Under the pieces are notes generated by a model, which saw only the letters and a program-made list of their open reading frames with translations, was not told the DNA's origin and made no database searches. Position numbers and translations under genes: made by a program. A stretch of DNA of 64,000 nt from Mesobacillus campisalis (GTDB lineage Bacteria > Bacillota > Bacilli > Bacillales > Cytobacillaceae). Below are positions 1 through 10,185 of this stretch, piece after piece. Position 1 is the first letter of the stretch. Each line of letters begins with the position of its first letter. The stretch spans positions 1 to 64,000 of the forward strand of contig NZ_LAYY01000008.1 in the NCBI RefSeq assembly GCF_000986785.1, written 5' to 3'.

Positions 1-76
1 CCCCCTAATTCTTTTGGACACCTACTTGAGAGAAACAGTACACTAGGGTCAAGAAAATCAAAAGAAGTTAGGGGGA
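1..76 (+). promoter_or_regulatory. IS left-end inverted repeat covering the transposase RBS
   Basis: Bases 1-15 (CCCCCTAATTCTTTT) pair with 60-75 (AAAAGAAGTTAGGGGG) across 15 bp with one bulged G. The 3' arm contains the GGGGG core of the orfA Shine-Dalgarno (71-78). A transcript entering from outside the element would carry both arms and could hide the RBS. A transcript starting inside the element would lack the 5' arm. The pairing is seen; the function is inferred from the known behaviour of other IS elements such as IS10. Confidence 0.45.
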
Positions 77-83
77 GAGAAGA

Positions 84-398
84 ATGGCAAACAGAAAAAT
101 ACCAGCTCTTGAGGAAGTCAAAAAAAACTATGTCAGACTAGCTCTTGAGTCGGGGAATTATTCCTCTATTGCCCGTCATGCAGGTATCGATCGTACTACT
201 CTTAATAGGTGGATTCAGGAATATGAAGATGAAGTAAGAGGACAGATGGAGGACCCTGCCTCAGCGGTACTATCTATAGAACCTACGAAAGAAGAGTTAA
301 AGGCGAAATACGAACAGGCAATGAAACTGCTTGGTGAAAAAGAACTTGAAGTCGCTATGCTTAGGAATTTATTAAAAAAAAGCCAATCCCGGCCCTGA
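84..398 (+). CDS. IS3-family transposase OrfA (helix-turn-helix protein)
   Basis: This 104-residue protein has an N-terminal helix-turn-helix (about residues 17-45, around ARHAGIDRTTLNRWIQEYE) and a C-terminal coiled-coil/leucine-zipper-like stretch (about residues 70-100). Both are usual for OrfA of IS3 elements, which binds the terminal repeats and holds the transposase dimer together. The ATG has a GGGGGAGA Shine-Dalgarno 8 bases upstream. The reading frame ends just after an A8 run that shifts ribosomes into orfB, so OrfA alone is probably the regulatory product and the OrfAB fusion the active transposase. The gene is intact. Confidence 0.9.
   Translation: MANRKIPALEEVKKNYVRLALESGNYSSIARHAGIDRTTLNRWIQEYEDEVRGQMEDPASAVLSIEPTKEELKAKYEQAMKLLGEKELEVAMLRNLLKKSQSRP
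374..382 (+). other. Programmed -1 frameshift site (A8 slippery run)
   Basis: The run A AAA AAA A followed by G lies near the end of orfA. In the orfA frame it reads TTA AAA AAA AGC. Slipping back one base gives ATT AAA AAA AAG and enters the orfB frame, which is open from position 365 onward through the integrase domain. A-run slippage is the established way IS150-type elements make OrfAB. Confidence 0.75.
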
Positions 399-451
399 CG
401 GTCCTTGAAGAGATAAGGTTATGGGCAGAGGAGGGGTTTGCGATTACTAAA

Positions 452-1348
452 TTGGCAGAGGCAGCTGGAGTAAATCGGTCTTTATATTATTATCATGCGG
501 GGAGCGACGAAGAGATCGTAACCAAGGGAAAAAGGGGCCGTCCAATCCCAGGTTACTCAGTAACTGAAGCAGGAATTATTATCTCAGACGAACAGATAGA
601 GGAGTTCCTCATGGAGGCGATTGAGGGAGATGGGGCGACTTACGGCGTTAAGAATCTTACAGAATATCTGAGGGAGCATCACAAACTTAGAATCAACCAC
701 AAAAAGGTGGCTAGACTATGTGGCAAATTGGGAATTCTCCTTCCCCACCGGACAGGCAGCCCGAAGTATCCCAGACGTCTTGTCAGGAATCGACTAGTCA
801 CAGCTCCGAACCAGCATTGGCAACTGGATATTAAATATGGGTCAATTGAAGGAAGCCGAAGGTTTTTCTTTATCGCAAGCGCCATCGATGTGTTTGATAG
901 GCGTATTGTAGGTTATTACAGAGGCTCTAAATGCCAGGCGAAGGACATAACCGGAATGCTTAAGGAGGCCATTATCAGGAGAGGTCTGAAGGCCCCAGAG
1001 GAGCAGGATGGGCACTGTATCGTCCTTCGTACCGATAACGGCCCTCAGTTCGTAAGTAACCACTTTGGTGAATTCTGCGAAGAGAATAAAATCTTTCACG
1101 AGAGGATTCCTCCTAGGTCACCTAATTATAATGCATTTATCGAGTCGTTCCACAGCAACCTGGAACGTGATCTCTTCAGGCGTTTCACATTCGAATATTT
1201 TGAAGAGGCATATTACCGCATTGATGAGTACATGGAGTTCTACAATGAGAGAAGATACCATGGCAGTCTGGGGCGTATGTCTCCGGCCAAATTTTATGAA
1301 AAGTACAAGGATATTGGGTTTCCAGAAGAAATGGCTATCAGTCTATAA
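452..1348 (+). CDS. IS3-family transposase OrfB (DDE integrase)
   Basis: This integrase-core protein forms the C-terminal part of the OrfAB transposase and catalyses strand cleavage and transfer. It has an N-terminal HTH_21-like segment (about residues 50-95) followed by the rve fold. The catalytic triad is visible: D in QLDIKYG, D in RTDNGPQF and E in FIESFHS. The frame is open from 365, upstream of the TTG at 452, and no good Shine-Dalgarno precedes 452, so it is probably made mainly by frameshifting from orfA. All catalytic residues are present and there is no internal stop, so the element may still be mobile. Confidence 0.88.
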   Translation: MAEAAGVNRSLYYYHAGSDEEIVTKGKRGRPIPGYSVTEAGIIISDEQIEEFLMEAIEGDGATYGVKNLTEYLREHHKLRINHKKVARLCGKLGILLPHRTGSPKYPRRLVRNRLVTAPNQHWQLDIKYGSIEGSRRFFFIASAIDVFDRRIVGYYRGSKCQAKDITGMLKEAIIRRGLKAPEEQDGHCIVLRTDNGPQFVSNHFGEFCEENKIFHERIPPRSPNYNAFIESFHSNLERDLFRRFTFEYFEEAYYRIDEYMEFYNERRYHGSLGRMSPAKFYEKYKDIGFPEEMAISL

Positions 1349-1363
1349 ATAGCAAAAAAACAC

Positions 1364-1402
1364 CCTTCTTCACTTATCTTTTACGAACGAAAGTGAAGAA
1401 GG
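1364..1402. terminator. Perfect 12-bp hairpin after the transposase gene
   Basis: CCTTCTTCACTT (1364-1375) and AAGTGAAGAAGG (1391-1402) are perfect inverted repeats inside the IS right end. On the minus strand the hairpin is followed by a run of seven T (complement of 1354-1360), so it would stop transcripts entering the IS from the hem side. In the plus direction only A-rich sequence follows. Confidence 0.5.
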
Positions 1403-1614
1403 AAAATAAAAAATAAAAAACTATGATAGAGCGAGAATGGTGAAGCAGGTGTCAGTAATTAGGGGGTCAAACCGTTTTTGATGCAATACCTCAAATCCCG
1501 ATGAAAAAACTATTTTTTGGACAACCAGGATGCCGATATGTAATGTTTTTCCGCAGTCGAAGATGATCGTCTTTTAAATATGACTTTTTTGCCTCAGCTT
1601 TTGCCTCGAATCAC

Positions 1615-1659
1615 ACAAAAAAACCCGCTTCCTCCCATCACATCGGGAAAAAGCGGGTT
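1615..1659 (-). terminator. Rho-independent terminator after hemL
   Basis: Read on the minus strand, an AACCCGCTT/AAGCGGGTT stem is followed by a T-rich tract. It lies a few bases past the hemL stop codon and ends the hemAXCDBL operon. Confidence 0.85.
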
Positions 1660-1669
1660 CATCTTTTAT

Positions 1670-2959
1670 TTAGCCTTTCAGCCTTGAAAATGCCTTTTCG
1701 GCTGCCTCAATGGTCTTCTGGATGTCTTCGTCGCTGTGCTCGGTGCTCAGGAACAGTCCTTCAAACTGGGAAGGCGGCAGGAAGACTCCTTCGTTGGCCA
1801 TTTCACGGTAGTAGGCCGCAAAATAATCAAGATTGGATGTTTTCGCTACATCATAATTAATGACTTCCTTGTCGGTGAAGAAGAATCCTATCATCGAGCC
1901 GGCGCGGTTGAAGGAAACCGGTATGCCGTGCTTTTCAGCCGCTGCGGTGATGCCTGATTCCAGCATATCACCCTTCTTCTTGAATTCATCGTATGTTTCC
2001 GGAGTCAGCTGCCTTAATGTTTCATATCCTGCTGTCATCGCCAGCGGGTTTCCGGAAAGTGTCCCGGCCTGGTAGATTGGTCCGCTTGGAGCGATCTGCT
2101 GCATGATTTCCGCTTTTCCGCCATATGCTCCAACCGGCAGGCCGCCGCCGATTACCTTGCCAAGGCAGGTAAGGTCAGGAGTGACATTAAAGTGGCCCTG
2201 GGCACAGTTGTAGCCGACCCGGAAGCCGGTCATAACCTCGTCAAAAATCAGCAATGAACCGTATTGGGTTGCCATTTCACGCAAGCCCTCCAGGAAGCCA
2301 GGCTGCGGCGGAACAACCCCCATATTACCGGCAACTGGTTCAACGATCACACAGGCAATATCATCGCCAAACTGTTCAAACGCGTATTTGACGCTTTCGA
2401 GGTCATTGTAAGGGACGGTAATCGTGTTTTTGGCAATGCTTTCCGGCACGCCCGGGCTGTCAGGCAGACCGAGTGTGGCAACGCCGGAACCCGCTTTTAT
2501 CAGCAGGGAATCTCCGTGGCCATGGTAGCAGCCTTCAAATTTTACGATTTTATTCCGGCCTGTATAGCCGCGCGCAAGGCGAAGGGCGCTCATCGTTGCT
2601 TCGGTACCGGAGGAAACCATCCTGACCACTTCAATCGACGGTACACGCTCGATGACAAGCTCGGCCATTTTGGTTTCCAATTCAGTCGGAGCACCAAAGC
2701 TGGTTCCCATTTCGGCTACTTTCTTAATGGCTTCCACGACAGAGTCATTGGAATGCCCAAGAATTAATGGTCCCCATGAGAGAACATAGTCAATATATTC
2801 ATTGCCATCAATATCGTAGATTTTGGAGCCTTTGCCTCTCTCCATGAAAATCGGATCCATATTGACCGATTTAAAAGCGCGTACCGGACTGTTTACGCCG
2901 CCGGGCAACACTTTTTTTGCTTGTTCAAACGCTGCAGCTGATTTATCGTAAGAGCGCAT
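1670..2959 (-). CDS. hemL: Glutamate-1-semialdehyde 2,1-aminomutase
   Basis: This PLP enzyme isomerises glutamate-1-semialdehyde to 5-aminolevulinate, the last step of the C5 route to ALA. The protein has 429 residues, the usual family length. The PLP lysine is K268 in [10 protein letters not shown], and the [10 protein letters not shown] aspartate motif lies before it (about 238-247). The start was placed at the ATG of MRSYDK because GAGGAGG sits 6 bases upstream. An ATG five codons further upstream has no such site. It is the last gene of hemAXCDBL, 35 bp after hemB, and is followed by a terminator. Confidence 0.97.
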   Translation of the reverse strand: MRSYDKSAAAFEQAKKVLPGGVNSPVRAFKSVNMDPIFMERGKGSKIYDIDGNEYIDYVLSWGPLILGHSNDSVVEAIKKVAEMGTSFGAPTELETKMAELVIERVPSIEVVRMVSSGTEATMSALRLARGYTGRNKIVKFEGCYHGHGDSLLIKAGSGVATLGLPDSPGVPESIAKNTITVPYNDLESVKYAFEQFGDDIACVIVEPVAGNMGVVPPQPGFLEGLREMATQYGSLLIFDEVMTGFRVGYNCAQGHFNVTPDLTCLGKVIGGGLPVGAYGGKAEIMQQIAPSGPIYQAGTLSGNPLAMTAGYETLRQLTPETYDEFKKKGDMLESGITAAAEKHGIPVSFNRAGSMIGFFFTDKEVINYDVAKTSNLDYFAAYYREMANEGVFLPPSQFEGLFLSTEHSDEDIQKTIEAAEKAFSRLKG

Positions 2960-2994
2960 CAAAATCCTCCTCATAGGTTTGATAGAGTAAATGA

Positions 2995-3972
2995 TTATTC
3001 CTTCAGCCAGCGGGCTGCATCTTTCGCATGGTACGTAATGATCAGGTCGGCTCCGGCGCGCTTCATGCCAGTAAGCATTTCCATGACGATTCTTTGCTCA
3101 TCAATCCAGCCATTCGCAGCAGCCGCTTTCACCATCGAATACTCGCCGCTGACGTTGTAGATCACAACAGGAAGATTGAAGTTGTTTTTCACATCGCGGA
3201 CGATATCCAGATAAGGCATTCCGGGCTTCACAATCATGAAGTCTGCGCCTTCGTCTATATCGGATTCTGCTTCACGCAGCGCTTCAAACCGGTTGGCAGG
3301 ATCCATCTGGTATGTCTTGCGGTCCCCGAACTGTGGCGTGCTGTCGGCAGCATCACGGAATGGGCCGTAGAAAGCGGAAGCATATTTTACTCCATAGGAC
3401 ATGATCGGGATATTTTCATAGCCAGCCTCATCGAGACCCTCGCGGATGGCCGCCACAAAGCCGTCCATCATATTGGATGGAGCGATAATATCGGCTCCGG
3501 CCTCCGCCTGGCTTACCGCTGTTTTGACAAGCAGCTCGAGAGAGGAGTCATTATGCACATCGCCATTTTCAATCAGCCCGCAATGTCCGTGGCTTGTATA
3601 TTCACAAAGGCAAGTGTCGGCAATGACGACGATTTCCGGATAGTTTTCCTTGATGAAGCGTGTGGCCACCTGGACGATTCCGTGGTCATGGTAGGCCTGG
3701 GACCCGCACTCATCCTTTTCCTCCGGAACACCGAATAACAGGACGGACGGAATGCCCAGTTCTGCAATTTCATCCATTTCGGCTTTAAGGTTGTCCATTG
3801 TGAGCTGATAGACACCCGGCATGGACCTTACTTCATTCCGTTTATTTTCACCTTCCAAAATAAACAGAGGATAGATTAAATCTTCTGTACGAAGATGGTT
3901 CTCTCTTACCATCGATCTTAGGGGTGCACTGCTGCGCAAACGGCGGTGCCGTGCAAATTGGAGATGTTTCAT
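2995..3972 (-). CDS. hemB: Porphobilinogen synthase (ALA dehydratase)
   Basis: It condenses two molecules of 5-aminolevulinate into porphobilinogen. The protein has 325 residues. The zinc-site cysteines C121, C123 and C131 are present ([12 protein letters not shown]), so this is a Zn-type enzyme. The two active-site lysines are K196 ([13 protein letters not shown]) and K249 (MIVKPGMP). The start codon overlaps the hemD stop by four bases, implying translational coupling. It acts in the cytoplasm upstream of HemC. Confidence 0.97.
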   Translation of the reverse strand: MKHLQFARHRRLRSSAPLRSMVRENHLRTEDLIYPLFILEGENKRNEVRSMPGVYQLTMDNLKAEMDEIAELGIPSVLLFGVPEEKDECGSQAYHDHGIVQVATRFIKENYPEIVVIADTCLCEYTSHGHCGLIENGDVHNDSSLELLVKTAVSQAEAGADIIAPSNMMDGFVAAIREGLDEAGYENIPIMSYGVKYASAFYGPFRDAADSTPQFGDRKTYQMDPANRFEALREAESDIDEGADFMIVKPGMPYLDIVRDVKNNFNLPVVIYNVSGEYSMVKAAAANGWIDEQRIVMEMLTGMKRAGADLIITYHAKDAARWLKE

Positions 3973-4751
3973 TTCCGCTCCTCCTGTCTGTGTATGTATT
4001 CAATGACGCTTTCCATCATATCTTCAACGGTATATTTGCGAGGGCAGGCATGGACTTTAAGGCCATGCTGCTCAGCTCTCTGCCTCGAAACCGGTCCGAT
4101 GCAGGCGACAATGGAATTTTCAATTTTGCTTTCAAGGCCGTAGGCCCGAACTGTATCCATAAAATGGTCGATGGTGGACGGACTTGTGAAAGCGAGAATG
4201 TCCAGTTTCCTGCTGTTCAGCAGCTCTGCCAGCTTGGTGGCGCTCTCTTTCGGCATATAGGTCTCGTAAATAATCAGCTCATCTACCACCGCACCTTGTT
4301 GACGCAGCGAGGAAGAGATATATTCCCTTGCCAGATTTCCTTTTGGAATCAGCACGGTCATTCCTTTCCTTACAAATGGAGCAAATTCGCGCACGAAACC
4401 TTCGGCCACGTACTCATCAGGCATAAAATCCGCCTGGATGCCAAAGCCCTCCAGTACCTCCCGCGTTTTTGACCCAATGACAGCCACTTTCGGAAAAGGG
4501 TGCCTTTTCTTGTAATAGGAAAAGAACGTCTCAACCGTAACATTGCTTGTAAATATAATCCAGTCATATGTATCCAGCCGCCTCAAAGCGGCAGCCAGTT
4601 CTTCAGATGCAGCAACAGGACGGAAAGCAATCAGAGGGACCGCCACCGGATTCCCTCCTAGCTTTTTTACCAATTGAGAAAAGGATTGCGCCTGTTTTTC
4701 TCCTCTTGGGATCATTACCTGTTTATTTTGCAGCGGAAGGGGAGGAATCAT
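3969..4751 (-). CDS. hemD: Uroporphyrinogen-III synthase
   Basis: It closes and inverts ring D of hydroxymethylbilane to give uroporphyrinogen III, the branch point to haem, sirohaem and B12. The protein has 260 residues with the two-lobe HemD fold. Sequence conservation in this family is low, and identification rests on fold-typical segments ([12 protein letters not shown] near residues 65-76, [13 protein letters not shown] near 185-197) and on its place between hemC and hemB. Both neighbours overlap it by 4 bp. Confidence 0.93.
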   Translation of the reverse strand: MIPPLPLQNKQVMIPRGEKQAQSFSQLVKKLGGNPVAVPLIAFRPVAASEELAAALRRLDTYDWIIFTSNVTVETFFSYYKKRHPFPKVAVIGSKTREVLEGFGIQADFMPDEYVAEGFVREFAPFVRKGMTVLIPKGNLAREYISSSLRQQGAVVDELIIYETYMPKESATKLAELLNSRKLDILAFTSPSTIDHFMDTVRAYGLESKIENSIVACIGPVSRQRAEQHGLKVHACPRKYTVEDMMESVIEYIHRQEERK

Positions 4752-5683
4752 TCCGAGTCAAGCTCCTCTTTGACCTGGTCGATCAATTCTTTCGCTCCCA
4801 TTGAGGTCAGCCTGTCAGCAGCAAGCTCTCCGAGTTCGTGCGGATTGCTTCCTGTGACCATATCTTTATAAATCACGTTCCCATCCGGGGATCCTACAAG
4901 CACAGTCAGCACGATTTCATCATTGTCTTTTGTTTCGGCAAAGCCGGCAATCGGCACCTGGCAGCCGCCTTCCATTTTGGCAAGGAAGGCCCGTTCAGCA
5001 TTGACGGCCGCTTCGGTTTTCTGGCAGGTGAATTTCCCCAGCCATTCAAGAAGCTCTTTGTCACTCTCGCGGCATTCGATAGCGAGCGCCCCCTGGCCGA
5101 CAGCCGGGACGCAGATATCCGGATCAATGAACTCGGACACGGTTTCAGCAGCCCATCCCATGCGCTTCAATCCTGCCGCTGCCAGGATGATGCCATCATA
5201 CTCGCCGGAGTTAAGCTTTTCGATTCTAGTATCAATATTACCGCGGATCCATTTGATTTCAAGGTCGGGACGCCTTGATAAAAGCTGGGCGCTCCGGCGC
5301 AGGCTGCTTGTGCCGACAACCGCGCCGCTCTCAAGCTCGCCCAGGCCTTTGCCGCCTTTTGAGATGAGGACATCGCGGTGGTCTTCACGCTCGGGGATTG
5401 AGCCGATTACAAGCCCTTCAGGCAGGACGGCAGGCATATCCTTCATGCTGTGGACAGCCATATCGATCCTTTTATCAAACATGGCTTGCTCGATTTCCTT
5501 TACGAACAGTCCTTTGCCTCCCACTTTCGATAACGTGACATCAAGGATTTTGTCCCCTTTGGTTACAATCTCCTCTACTTCGAATTCGAAAGGGGCTCCC
5601 AATGCCTTCAATTGGCTGATGACCCAGTTTGTCTGCGTCAACGCCAGCTTGCTCCGTCTAGATCCTACAATGATTTTTCTCAA
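4748..5683 (-). CDS. hemC: Hydroxymethylbilane synthase (porphobilinogen deaminase)
   Basis: It polymerises four porphobilinogens into hydroxymethylbilane, using a dipyrromethane cofactor attached to a cysteine. That residue is C241 in [10 protein letters not shown]. The N-terminal [12 protein letters not shown] motif and GTSSLRR (about 124-130) are typical. The start chosen is TTG at 5683, 7 bases after AAGGAGGG, giving 311 residues as in relatives. An upstream in-frame extension of 26 codons runs back into hemX and has no RBS. It overlaps hemD by 4 bp. Confidence 0.96.
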   Translation of the reverse strand: MRKIIVGSRRSKLALTQTNWVISQLKALGAPFEFEVEEIVTKGDKILDVTLSKVGGKGLFVKEIEQAMFDKRIDMAVHSMKDMPAVLPEGLVIGSIPEREDHRDVLISKGGKGLGELESGAVVGTSSLRRSAQLLSRRPDLEIKWIRGNIDTRIEKLNSGEYDGIILAAAGLKRMGWAAETVSEFIDPDICVPAVGQGALAIECRESDKELLEWLGKFTCQKTEAAVNAERAFLAKMEGGCQVPIAGFAETKDNDEIVLTVLVGSPDGNVIYKDMVTGSNPHELGELAADRLTSMGAKELIDQVKEELDSE

Positions 5684-5699
5684 TGAAGTGCCCTCCTTG

Positions 5700-6533
5700 T
5701 TACTGATACCAGAAATGGAATGATGAAAATCTGCCAAATAAGAAAAAGTTGATAAGTACAATTAAAAATGAAGCTGCGTTCCAAAGCGCAAGCGACTTCC
5801 CATGTAAATTCCGGCCGACCCTTGAGTAAAGATAAACGCCGTACACAGCCAGCACGATGAACGAGCCAATCACCTTGGAATCATTCCAGGCCATGTCCGG
5901 AACCTTGATCCAGGCCCACTGCAGCCCAAGAATCAGGCTTAAAAGCAGCATCGGAAACCCAATGACGTTCAGAACATAAGATAAATGCTCCAATTTATGA
6001 AGGTCGGCAATCCGCCGGAGCATCTTCCCCCACTTTTTCCTTTTCAGGAGCTCATACTGAAGCAGGTATAAAAGCGACAGCACAAAGGAAATGGAAAACG
6101 CCCCATAGGAAAGAATGGCCATGGTAATATGGATCAGCAGCAGCTCTGAAACAAGCTGCTCCGACATCGGATTGGATTCAAAGTATGCCGGGGCAAATGT
6201 ATGGATGCACATGATGATAAAACCAAGGACATTGGTGAAAAAGACAATGAAATCCACTTTCAGAATCCTGTTGATGGCCAGCGAAAGGCTGACAAGCACC
6301 CAGGCGTAAAAATAAAGCCCTTCGAACAGGGTCAGAACCGGAAAGCGGCCTGTTTCCCTCATGTGCAAAAACAGGAAGAGCGTTTGCAAAACCCATACAA
6401 ATGCAAGTAACCAGAAGGCAATTTTGTTTACCTTCCGGTTACTGTTAAGGAAGTCCATAAAATATAAAAGCACGCTTGCCGCATAAATCACAATCGTCAG
6501 CTCATGCAGTCGGGTCATAAAAAGGTCTGACAT
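5700..6533 (-). CDS. hemX: HemX, cytochrome-c-assembly-type membrane protein
   Basis: This 277-residue integral membrane protein of the CcsA/CcmC-like family has about eight hydrophobic segments from residue 10 to the C terminus and a tryptophan-rich [11 protein letters not shown] stretch near residues 205-215. In Bacillus, HemX lowers the amount of HemA protein, giving feedback on haem synthesis. That role is taken from the family and not visible here. It sits 17 bp after hemA and 16 bp before hemC, inside the operon. Confidence 0.92.
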   Translation of the reverse strand: MSDLFMTRLHELTIVIYAASVLLYFMDFLNSNRKVNKIAFWLLAFVWVLQTLFLFLHMRETGRFPVLTLFEGLYFYAWVLVSLSLAINRILKVDFIVFFTNVLGFIIMCIHTFAPAYFESNPMSEQLVSELLLIHITMAILSYGAFSISFVLSLLYLLQYELLKRKKWGKMLRRIADLHKLEHLSYVLNVIGFPMLLLSLILGLQWAWIKVPDMAWNDSKVIGSFIVLAVYGVYLYSRVGRNLHGKSLALWNAASFLIVLINFFLFGRFSSFHFWYQ

Positions 6534-6550
6534 TTGCCTTTTAACCTCAC

Positions 6551-7903
6551 TTACGATTGAAAGGATGCCTGAGGCACTTTAACGTGTATATCGGCCTGCT
6601 TTGATTCGGCTGGTTTCAATCCTTTTTGTTCAGCTACGAGCTGTTCGATATTGAAAATTTTCACAAAAAGATCCAGCGCTTCTTCAGCGTCACGCTGTGA
6701 AGACAGCTCCTTTGCCTGAAGGATTGGGTCTTTCAGAAGCTGGTTGATGATGCTCTTTGTGTGCTTGTTGAGCACTTTGATATCGCGTTCGGAAAGATGC
6801 GGGAGCTTGCGCCCAATGCTGTTCATTGTTTCCTGCTGGATCTCATGCGCCTTGACCCTGAGTGCTGAAATCACAGGCACAACACCAAGGGTGTTCAGCC
6901 ATTGCTTGAATAGGACCATTTCCTCTTCGATCATCAGCATGATTTTCTCCCCGGCTTTTTTGCGTTCCTGAAGATTGGCTTCGACAATTCCCTCCAGGTC
7001 ATCGATATCATAAAGGAAGACATTCTCGACTGAAGCGATCGCCGGGTCAAGGTCGCGCGGCACGGCAATATCCACCATGAACAGCGGCTTGCCTTTGCGC
7101 ACCTTGGAGACAATGTCCATCATTTCCTTCGTGACGACAAACTCTTTGGCTCCTGTGGATGAGATGAGGATATCCGCTTCCACAAGGGCACATTGCAATT
7201 CTTTCAGAGTCCGGGCTTCGCCTGCAAACCGGCTGGCGAGGTCTTCCGCTTTTTGATAGGTGCGGTTGATGACTGTAACCTTCCTGGCCCCATTGGAGTG
7301 AAGGTTCTGGATGGCGAGCTCGCCCATCTTCCCTGCTCCAAGAATAAGCACATGCTTGTTATCGAGCGAACCGAAGATTTTCTTTGCCAGCTCAACAGCA
7401 GCATAGCTGACGGAAACCGCGTTGGCACCGATATCCGTCTCGGAATGGGCGCGCTTTGCGACCGTAACAGCCTGTTTGAAAAGATGGTTGAACACTGTTC
7501 CTGTTGCCTTTTCCTCCTGGGCCATCAGGAAGCTTGACCGGACTTGTCCAAGGATCTGCGTTTCCCCAAGTACCATGGAGTCCAATCCGCAGGCCACTTT
7601 GAACAAATGGTCAACAGCTCCATCCTCTTCATAGACAAATAGGAATGGCGAAAACTCATTCTGATCAATATTGAACCATTCCGATAAAAATTCTTTTATA
7701 TAGTAACGTCCTGTGTGGATCTGGTCCACAACGGCGTATATCTCCGTACGGTTACAGGTGGATATAATGACATTTTCAAGAATGCTCTTCTTGTTTTGAA
7801 GCGTCTGCATTGCATTCTTTAGATTTGCCTCGTTGAATGTCAACCTTTCCCTGATCTCGACAGGAGCAGTACGGTAATTAAGGCCAACAACTATTGTATG
7901 CAT
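6551..7903 (-). CDS. hemA: Glutamyl-tRNA reductase
   Basis: It reduces glutamyl-tRNA(Glu) to glutamate-1-semialdehyde with NADPH, the committed step of haem synthesis. The protein has 450 residues. The catalytic cysteine is C50 in [10 protein letters not shown]. The NADPH-binding LGAGKMGE motif lies near residue 188, and a C-terminal helical dimerisation domain follows. The start was set at the ATG of [10 protein letters not shown], downstream of GGAGGTG. It is the first gene of hemAXCDBL. A TATAAT-like -10 occurs at 7950-7955, but I see no clear -35. Confidence 0.97.
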   Translation of the reverse strand: MHTIVVGLNYRTAPVEIRERLTFNEANLKNAMQTLQNKKSILENVIISTCNRTEIYAVVDQIHTGRYYIKEFLSEWFNIDQNEFSPFLFVYEEDGAVDHLFKVACGLDSMVLGETQILGQVRSSFLMAQEEKATGTVFNHLFKQAVTVAKRAHSETDIGANAVSVSYAAVELAKKIFGSLDNKHVLILGAGKMGELAIQNLHSNGARKVTVINRTYQKAEDLASRFAGEARTLKELQCALVEADILISSTGAKEFVVTKEMMDIVSKVRKGKPLFMVDIAVPRDLDPAIASVENVFLYDIDDLEGIVEANLQERKKAGEKIMLMIEEEMVLFKQWLNTLGVVPVISALRVKAHEIQQETMNSIGRKLPHLSERDIKVLNKHTKSIINQLLKDPILQAKELSSQRDAEEALDLFVKIFNIEQLVAEQKGLKPAESKQADIHVKVPQASFQS

Positions 7904-8177
7904 AAGTAAAATGACACCTCCAAACAAAAATCACATTACAGCTAACGCCATTATAACACCCAAAAATTTAATAGATTTTTAATAAATGTGAACATCTATC
8001 GAAAAGATTAAGCAAACACCTTTTTAAAAAGGCGGCATGTCCAAAACTAAAAACCAATTGCCAGCCTGGCGGACCATCTGGTTAAATATAAAGTGTGTGT
8101 AATGGTTACTTTCTCCCTATGTACAGTATCAAAAATTCGGCATTAATTCAAGTAAGCCTTACTGGAAAGGTAGGAAT

Positions 8178-8660
8178 ATGAAGAAAACTTCTCTGATACC
8201 AGGCATTATCCTAATTGGATATGGAATTTATTTTTATCTGAACCAGGCAAACATTGTCCTATTCCAGCAGTTTAATACGTGGCCGACGCTTATGGCTATC
8301 ATCGGATTGGCTTTCCTGGTTCAGGGCTATTGGGGCCGGGACTTCGACTCCATTTTGCCAGGAGTGATCCTTTTTGGGCTGGGGATCCACTTTCATGTGG
8401 TCGGCCGGCTCGCAGTATGGCCCGACCACCTCGGTGCCTTTATTTTAATCATTGCCCTTGGATTCCTGCTGCGCTATCAAAAGAGCGGGAACGGACTGGC
8501 ATATGGAATCCTTTTCCTTATCGTTGCCGCCCTGCTGCTTTTTTATGACAGCATTGCAAGCTGGCTGGGACTTTTGGAGAGCCGTTTCGCTTCTTTCCTG
8601 AACTTTTGGCCTGCGGCGCTCATTTTAATAGGAGTCTATCTTCTTATGAAGAAGAGGTGA
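8178..8660 (+). CDS. Small polytopic membrane protein (LiaI/LiaF-like TM family)
   Basis: This 160-residue protein is almost entirely membrane segments. Hydrophobic helices begin near residues 5, 35, 60, 90, 110 and 138, with a basic MKKR at the C terminus. The repeated PGIILIGYGIYF / PGVILFGLGIHF / PAALILIGVYLL helices resemble the LiaI-LiaF-like / DUF5668 transmembrane family, which accompanies envelope-stress regulators. It is transcribed alone and divergently from hemA, and it ends in a bidirectional terminator. The function is unknown. Confidence 0.8.
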   Translation: MKKTSLIPGIILIGYGIYFYLNQANIVLFQQFNTWPTLMAIIGLAFLVQGYWGRDFDSILPGVILFGLGIHFHVVGRLAVWPDHLGAFILIIALGFLLRYQKSGNGLAYGILFLIVAALLLFYDSIASWLGLLESRFASFLNFWPAALILIGVYLLMKKR

Positions 8661-8691
8661 AAAAAGACAGGGCGTTATGCCCTGTCTTTTT
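8661..8691. terminator. Bidirectional terminator
   Basis: AAAAAGACAGGGC and GCCCTGTCTTTTT flank a 5-base loop, giving a perfect 13-bp stem with A and T tracts on either side. It serves the plus-strand membrane protein gene and the convergent ABC transporter operon. Confidence 0.9.
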
Positions 8692-8724
8692 CATGTCAGC
8701 TGTGGCAGCCGGCTTCGTCTTTTA

Positions 8725-9462
8725 TTATAAAACCGAATCCAAAAATTCTTTCGTCCGCTGTTCTTTTGGATTATTGAACACTTCTTCAGGCGGTCCTGCT
8801 TCGACGATACGGCCGCCGTGCATGTAAACAACCCAGTCGGCCACTTCTTTAGCAAAGCCCATTTCGTGCGTGACGACGACCATTGTCATTCCTTCGTCGG
8901 CTAGCTCTTTCATTGTGGTGAGTACCTCTCCTACCAGCTCTGGATCAAGCGCCGAGGTCGGCTCGTCAAACAGCATCACCTCAGGCTTCATGGCCAGAGC
9001 CCTGGCAATTGCCACCCGCTGCTTTTGCCCTCCCGACAATTTTCCCGGATAGACATTTTCCTTATCGCTCAGGCCGACTTTTTTCAATAGTTCCTTGGCT
9101 TGTTGATAAGCCTGTTCTTTAGGCACCTTTTTTACATGCATTGGCGCTTCCACGATATTCTCAATGACTGTCATATGGGGGAAAAGGTGAAAATGCTGGA
9201 ATACCATTCCGACCCTGGCGCGGATATCGTTAATATCATGTGTTCCCGGCTCGACTTTCTCGCCGCCGATGATGATATTTCCGCTGTCTTTTATCTCCAG
9301 GAAGTTCAGGCAGCGGAGAATGGTGCTTTTCCCCGATCCGCTTGCTCCTATGAGACAGACCACATCGCTTTCCTTTACCGTAATATCAATGTCCTTCAAG
9401 ACATGCAAATCACCAAAGGATTTATTCAATTTTTCCACTTTTACCATAACAGAACTGCTCAA
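8725..9462 (-). CDS. Polar amino-acid ABC transporter, ATP-binding protein
   Basis: This GlnQ-type ATPase of 245 residues energises uptake of a polar amino acid. Walker A is GASGSGKST (about 37-45), the signature is [15 protein letters not shown] (about 140-154) and Walker B is [14 protein letters not shown] (about 161-174). The start is TTG at 9462, 7 bases after GGAGG. It follows the permease gene by 16 bp. Substrate specificity (glutamine, glutamate, arginine or cystine) cannot be read from the ATPase. Confidence 0.94.
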   Translation of the reverse strand: MSSSVMVKVEKLNKSFGDLHVLKDIDITVKESDVVCLIGASGSGKSTILRCLNFLEIKDSGNIIIGGEKVEPGTHDINDIRARVGMVFQHFHLFPHMTVIENIVEAPMHVKKVPKEQAYQQAKELLKKVGLSDKENVYPGKLSGGQKQRVAIARALAMKPEVMLFDEPTSALDPELVGEVLTTMKELADEGMTMVVVTHEMGFAKEVADWVVYMHGGRIVEAGPPEEVFNNPKEQRTKEFLDSVL

Positions 9463-9478
9463 GCTGCTTCCTCCTCTC

Positions 9479-10126
9479 CTAATCGCTCAGTGACATCCGC
9501 TTTTCAACGAAACGGACGAGCATGGTGAAAATAAACACAAGAATCAAATAGTAGACGGCGACGATCAACAGGTAGCTCATATAATCGAAAGAATTTGAGC
9601 CGTATGTTGTCGCGACATTGAACAATTCGTACATGCCGATAAAAGCAGCCAGGGAGGAATCCTTGATTGCGATAATAAACTGGTTGCCTAGCGGCGGCAT
9701 TGCTCTTCTCAATGCCTGCGGAAGGATGATCCTGCGGTAGGTCAATCCTGTTGTCATTCCCAGGGAACGGCCTGCCTCCATCTGTCCTTTGTCAATCGAC
9801 TGGATCGCCCCGCGGAAGATTTCCGCAATGTACGCACCGTTATGGAAAGCGAGACCGAGGACGACGGCCCAGAATTGGGACATGTTGAAGGCTGTAAGCC
9901 CATAATAGAAAACGAAGATCTGCACAACCAGCGGCGTTCCGCGAACGAGAAATATGTATAGGTCGGCAATCCACTCGAGGATTTTGACGCCGGATATTTT
10001 TAAAAAGGCGAAAAATAGGCCTATAACTATACCAATCAATATGGCTACTACCGTCAATTGAAACGTCAGCAGCATCCCTTTAAGAAAAACGGGATAACTA
10101 TCTATAAACTTTGAAATCCAATCCAA
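9479..10126 (-). CDS. Polar amino-acid ABC transporter, permease
   Basis: This 215-residue HisM/GlnP-type inner-membrane subunit has about five transmembrane helices. The coupling EAA loop is around [21 protein letters not shown] (about residues 137-157), which docks on the ATPase. The start is TTG at 10126 with GGAGGGG 6 bases upstream. Upstream lies the 52-bp tandem-repeat array and then the binding-protein gene, so the three-gene transporter is split by about 0.8 kb of non-coding DNA. Confidence 0.93.
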   Translation of the reverse strand: MDWISKFIDSYPVFLKGMLLTFQLTVVAILIGIVIGLFFAFLKISGVKILEWIADLYIFLVRGTPLVVQIFVFYYGLTAFNMSQFWAVVLGLAFHNGAYIAEIFRGAIQSIDKGQMEAGRSLGMTTGLTYRRIILPQALRRAMPPLGNQFIIAIKDSSLAAFIGMYELFNVATTYGSNSFDYMSYLLIVAVYYLILVFIFTMLVRFVEKRMSLSD

Positions 10127-10185
10127 TGACTTCCCCTCCTATTAAAAAAGCGTAAGCGCGTATCTCATTTGAACACTTTATTTTT

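Larger units (their letters stand above)
1..1469 (+). mobile_element. IS3-family insertion sequence (left tip outside window)
   Basis: The two overlapping-frame transposase genes (HTH protein followed by an integrase with a DDE triad) define an IS3-family element of the IS150 type. The right end is visible: AATTAGGGGG at 1457-1466 is the exact reverse complement of bases 1-10, and AGGTGTC just before it matches the complement of GACACCT at 17-23, so the ends are imperfect terminal inverted repeats. IS3 elements normally start TG and end CA, which places the right tip at about 1469 (CA) and puts about three bases of the left tip outside the window. The target-site duplication therefore cannot be checked. 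The element lies about 150 bp beyond the hemL terminator. Confidence 0.9.

Noticed and set aside
7904-8177. PerR box upstream of hemA, as in B. subtilis
   Set aside because: The region is AT-rich, but no sequence close to the TTATAATNATTATAA palindrome is present.
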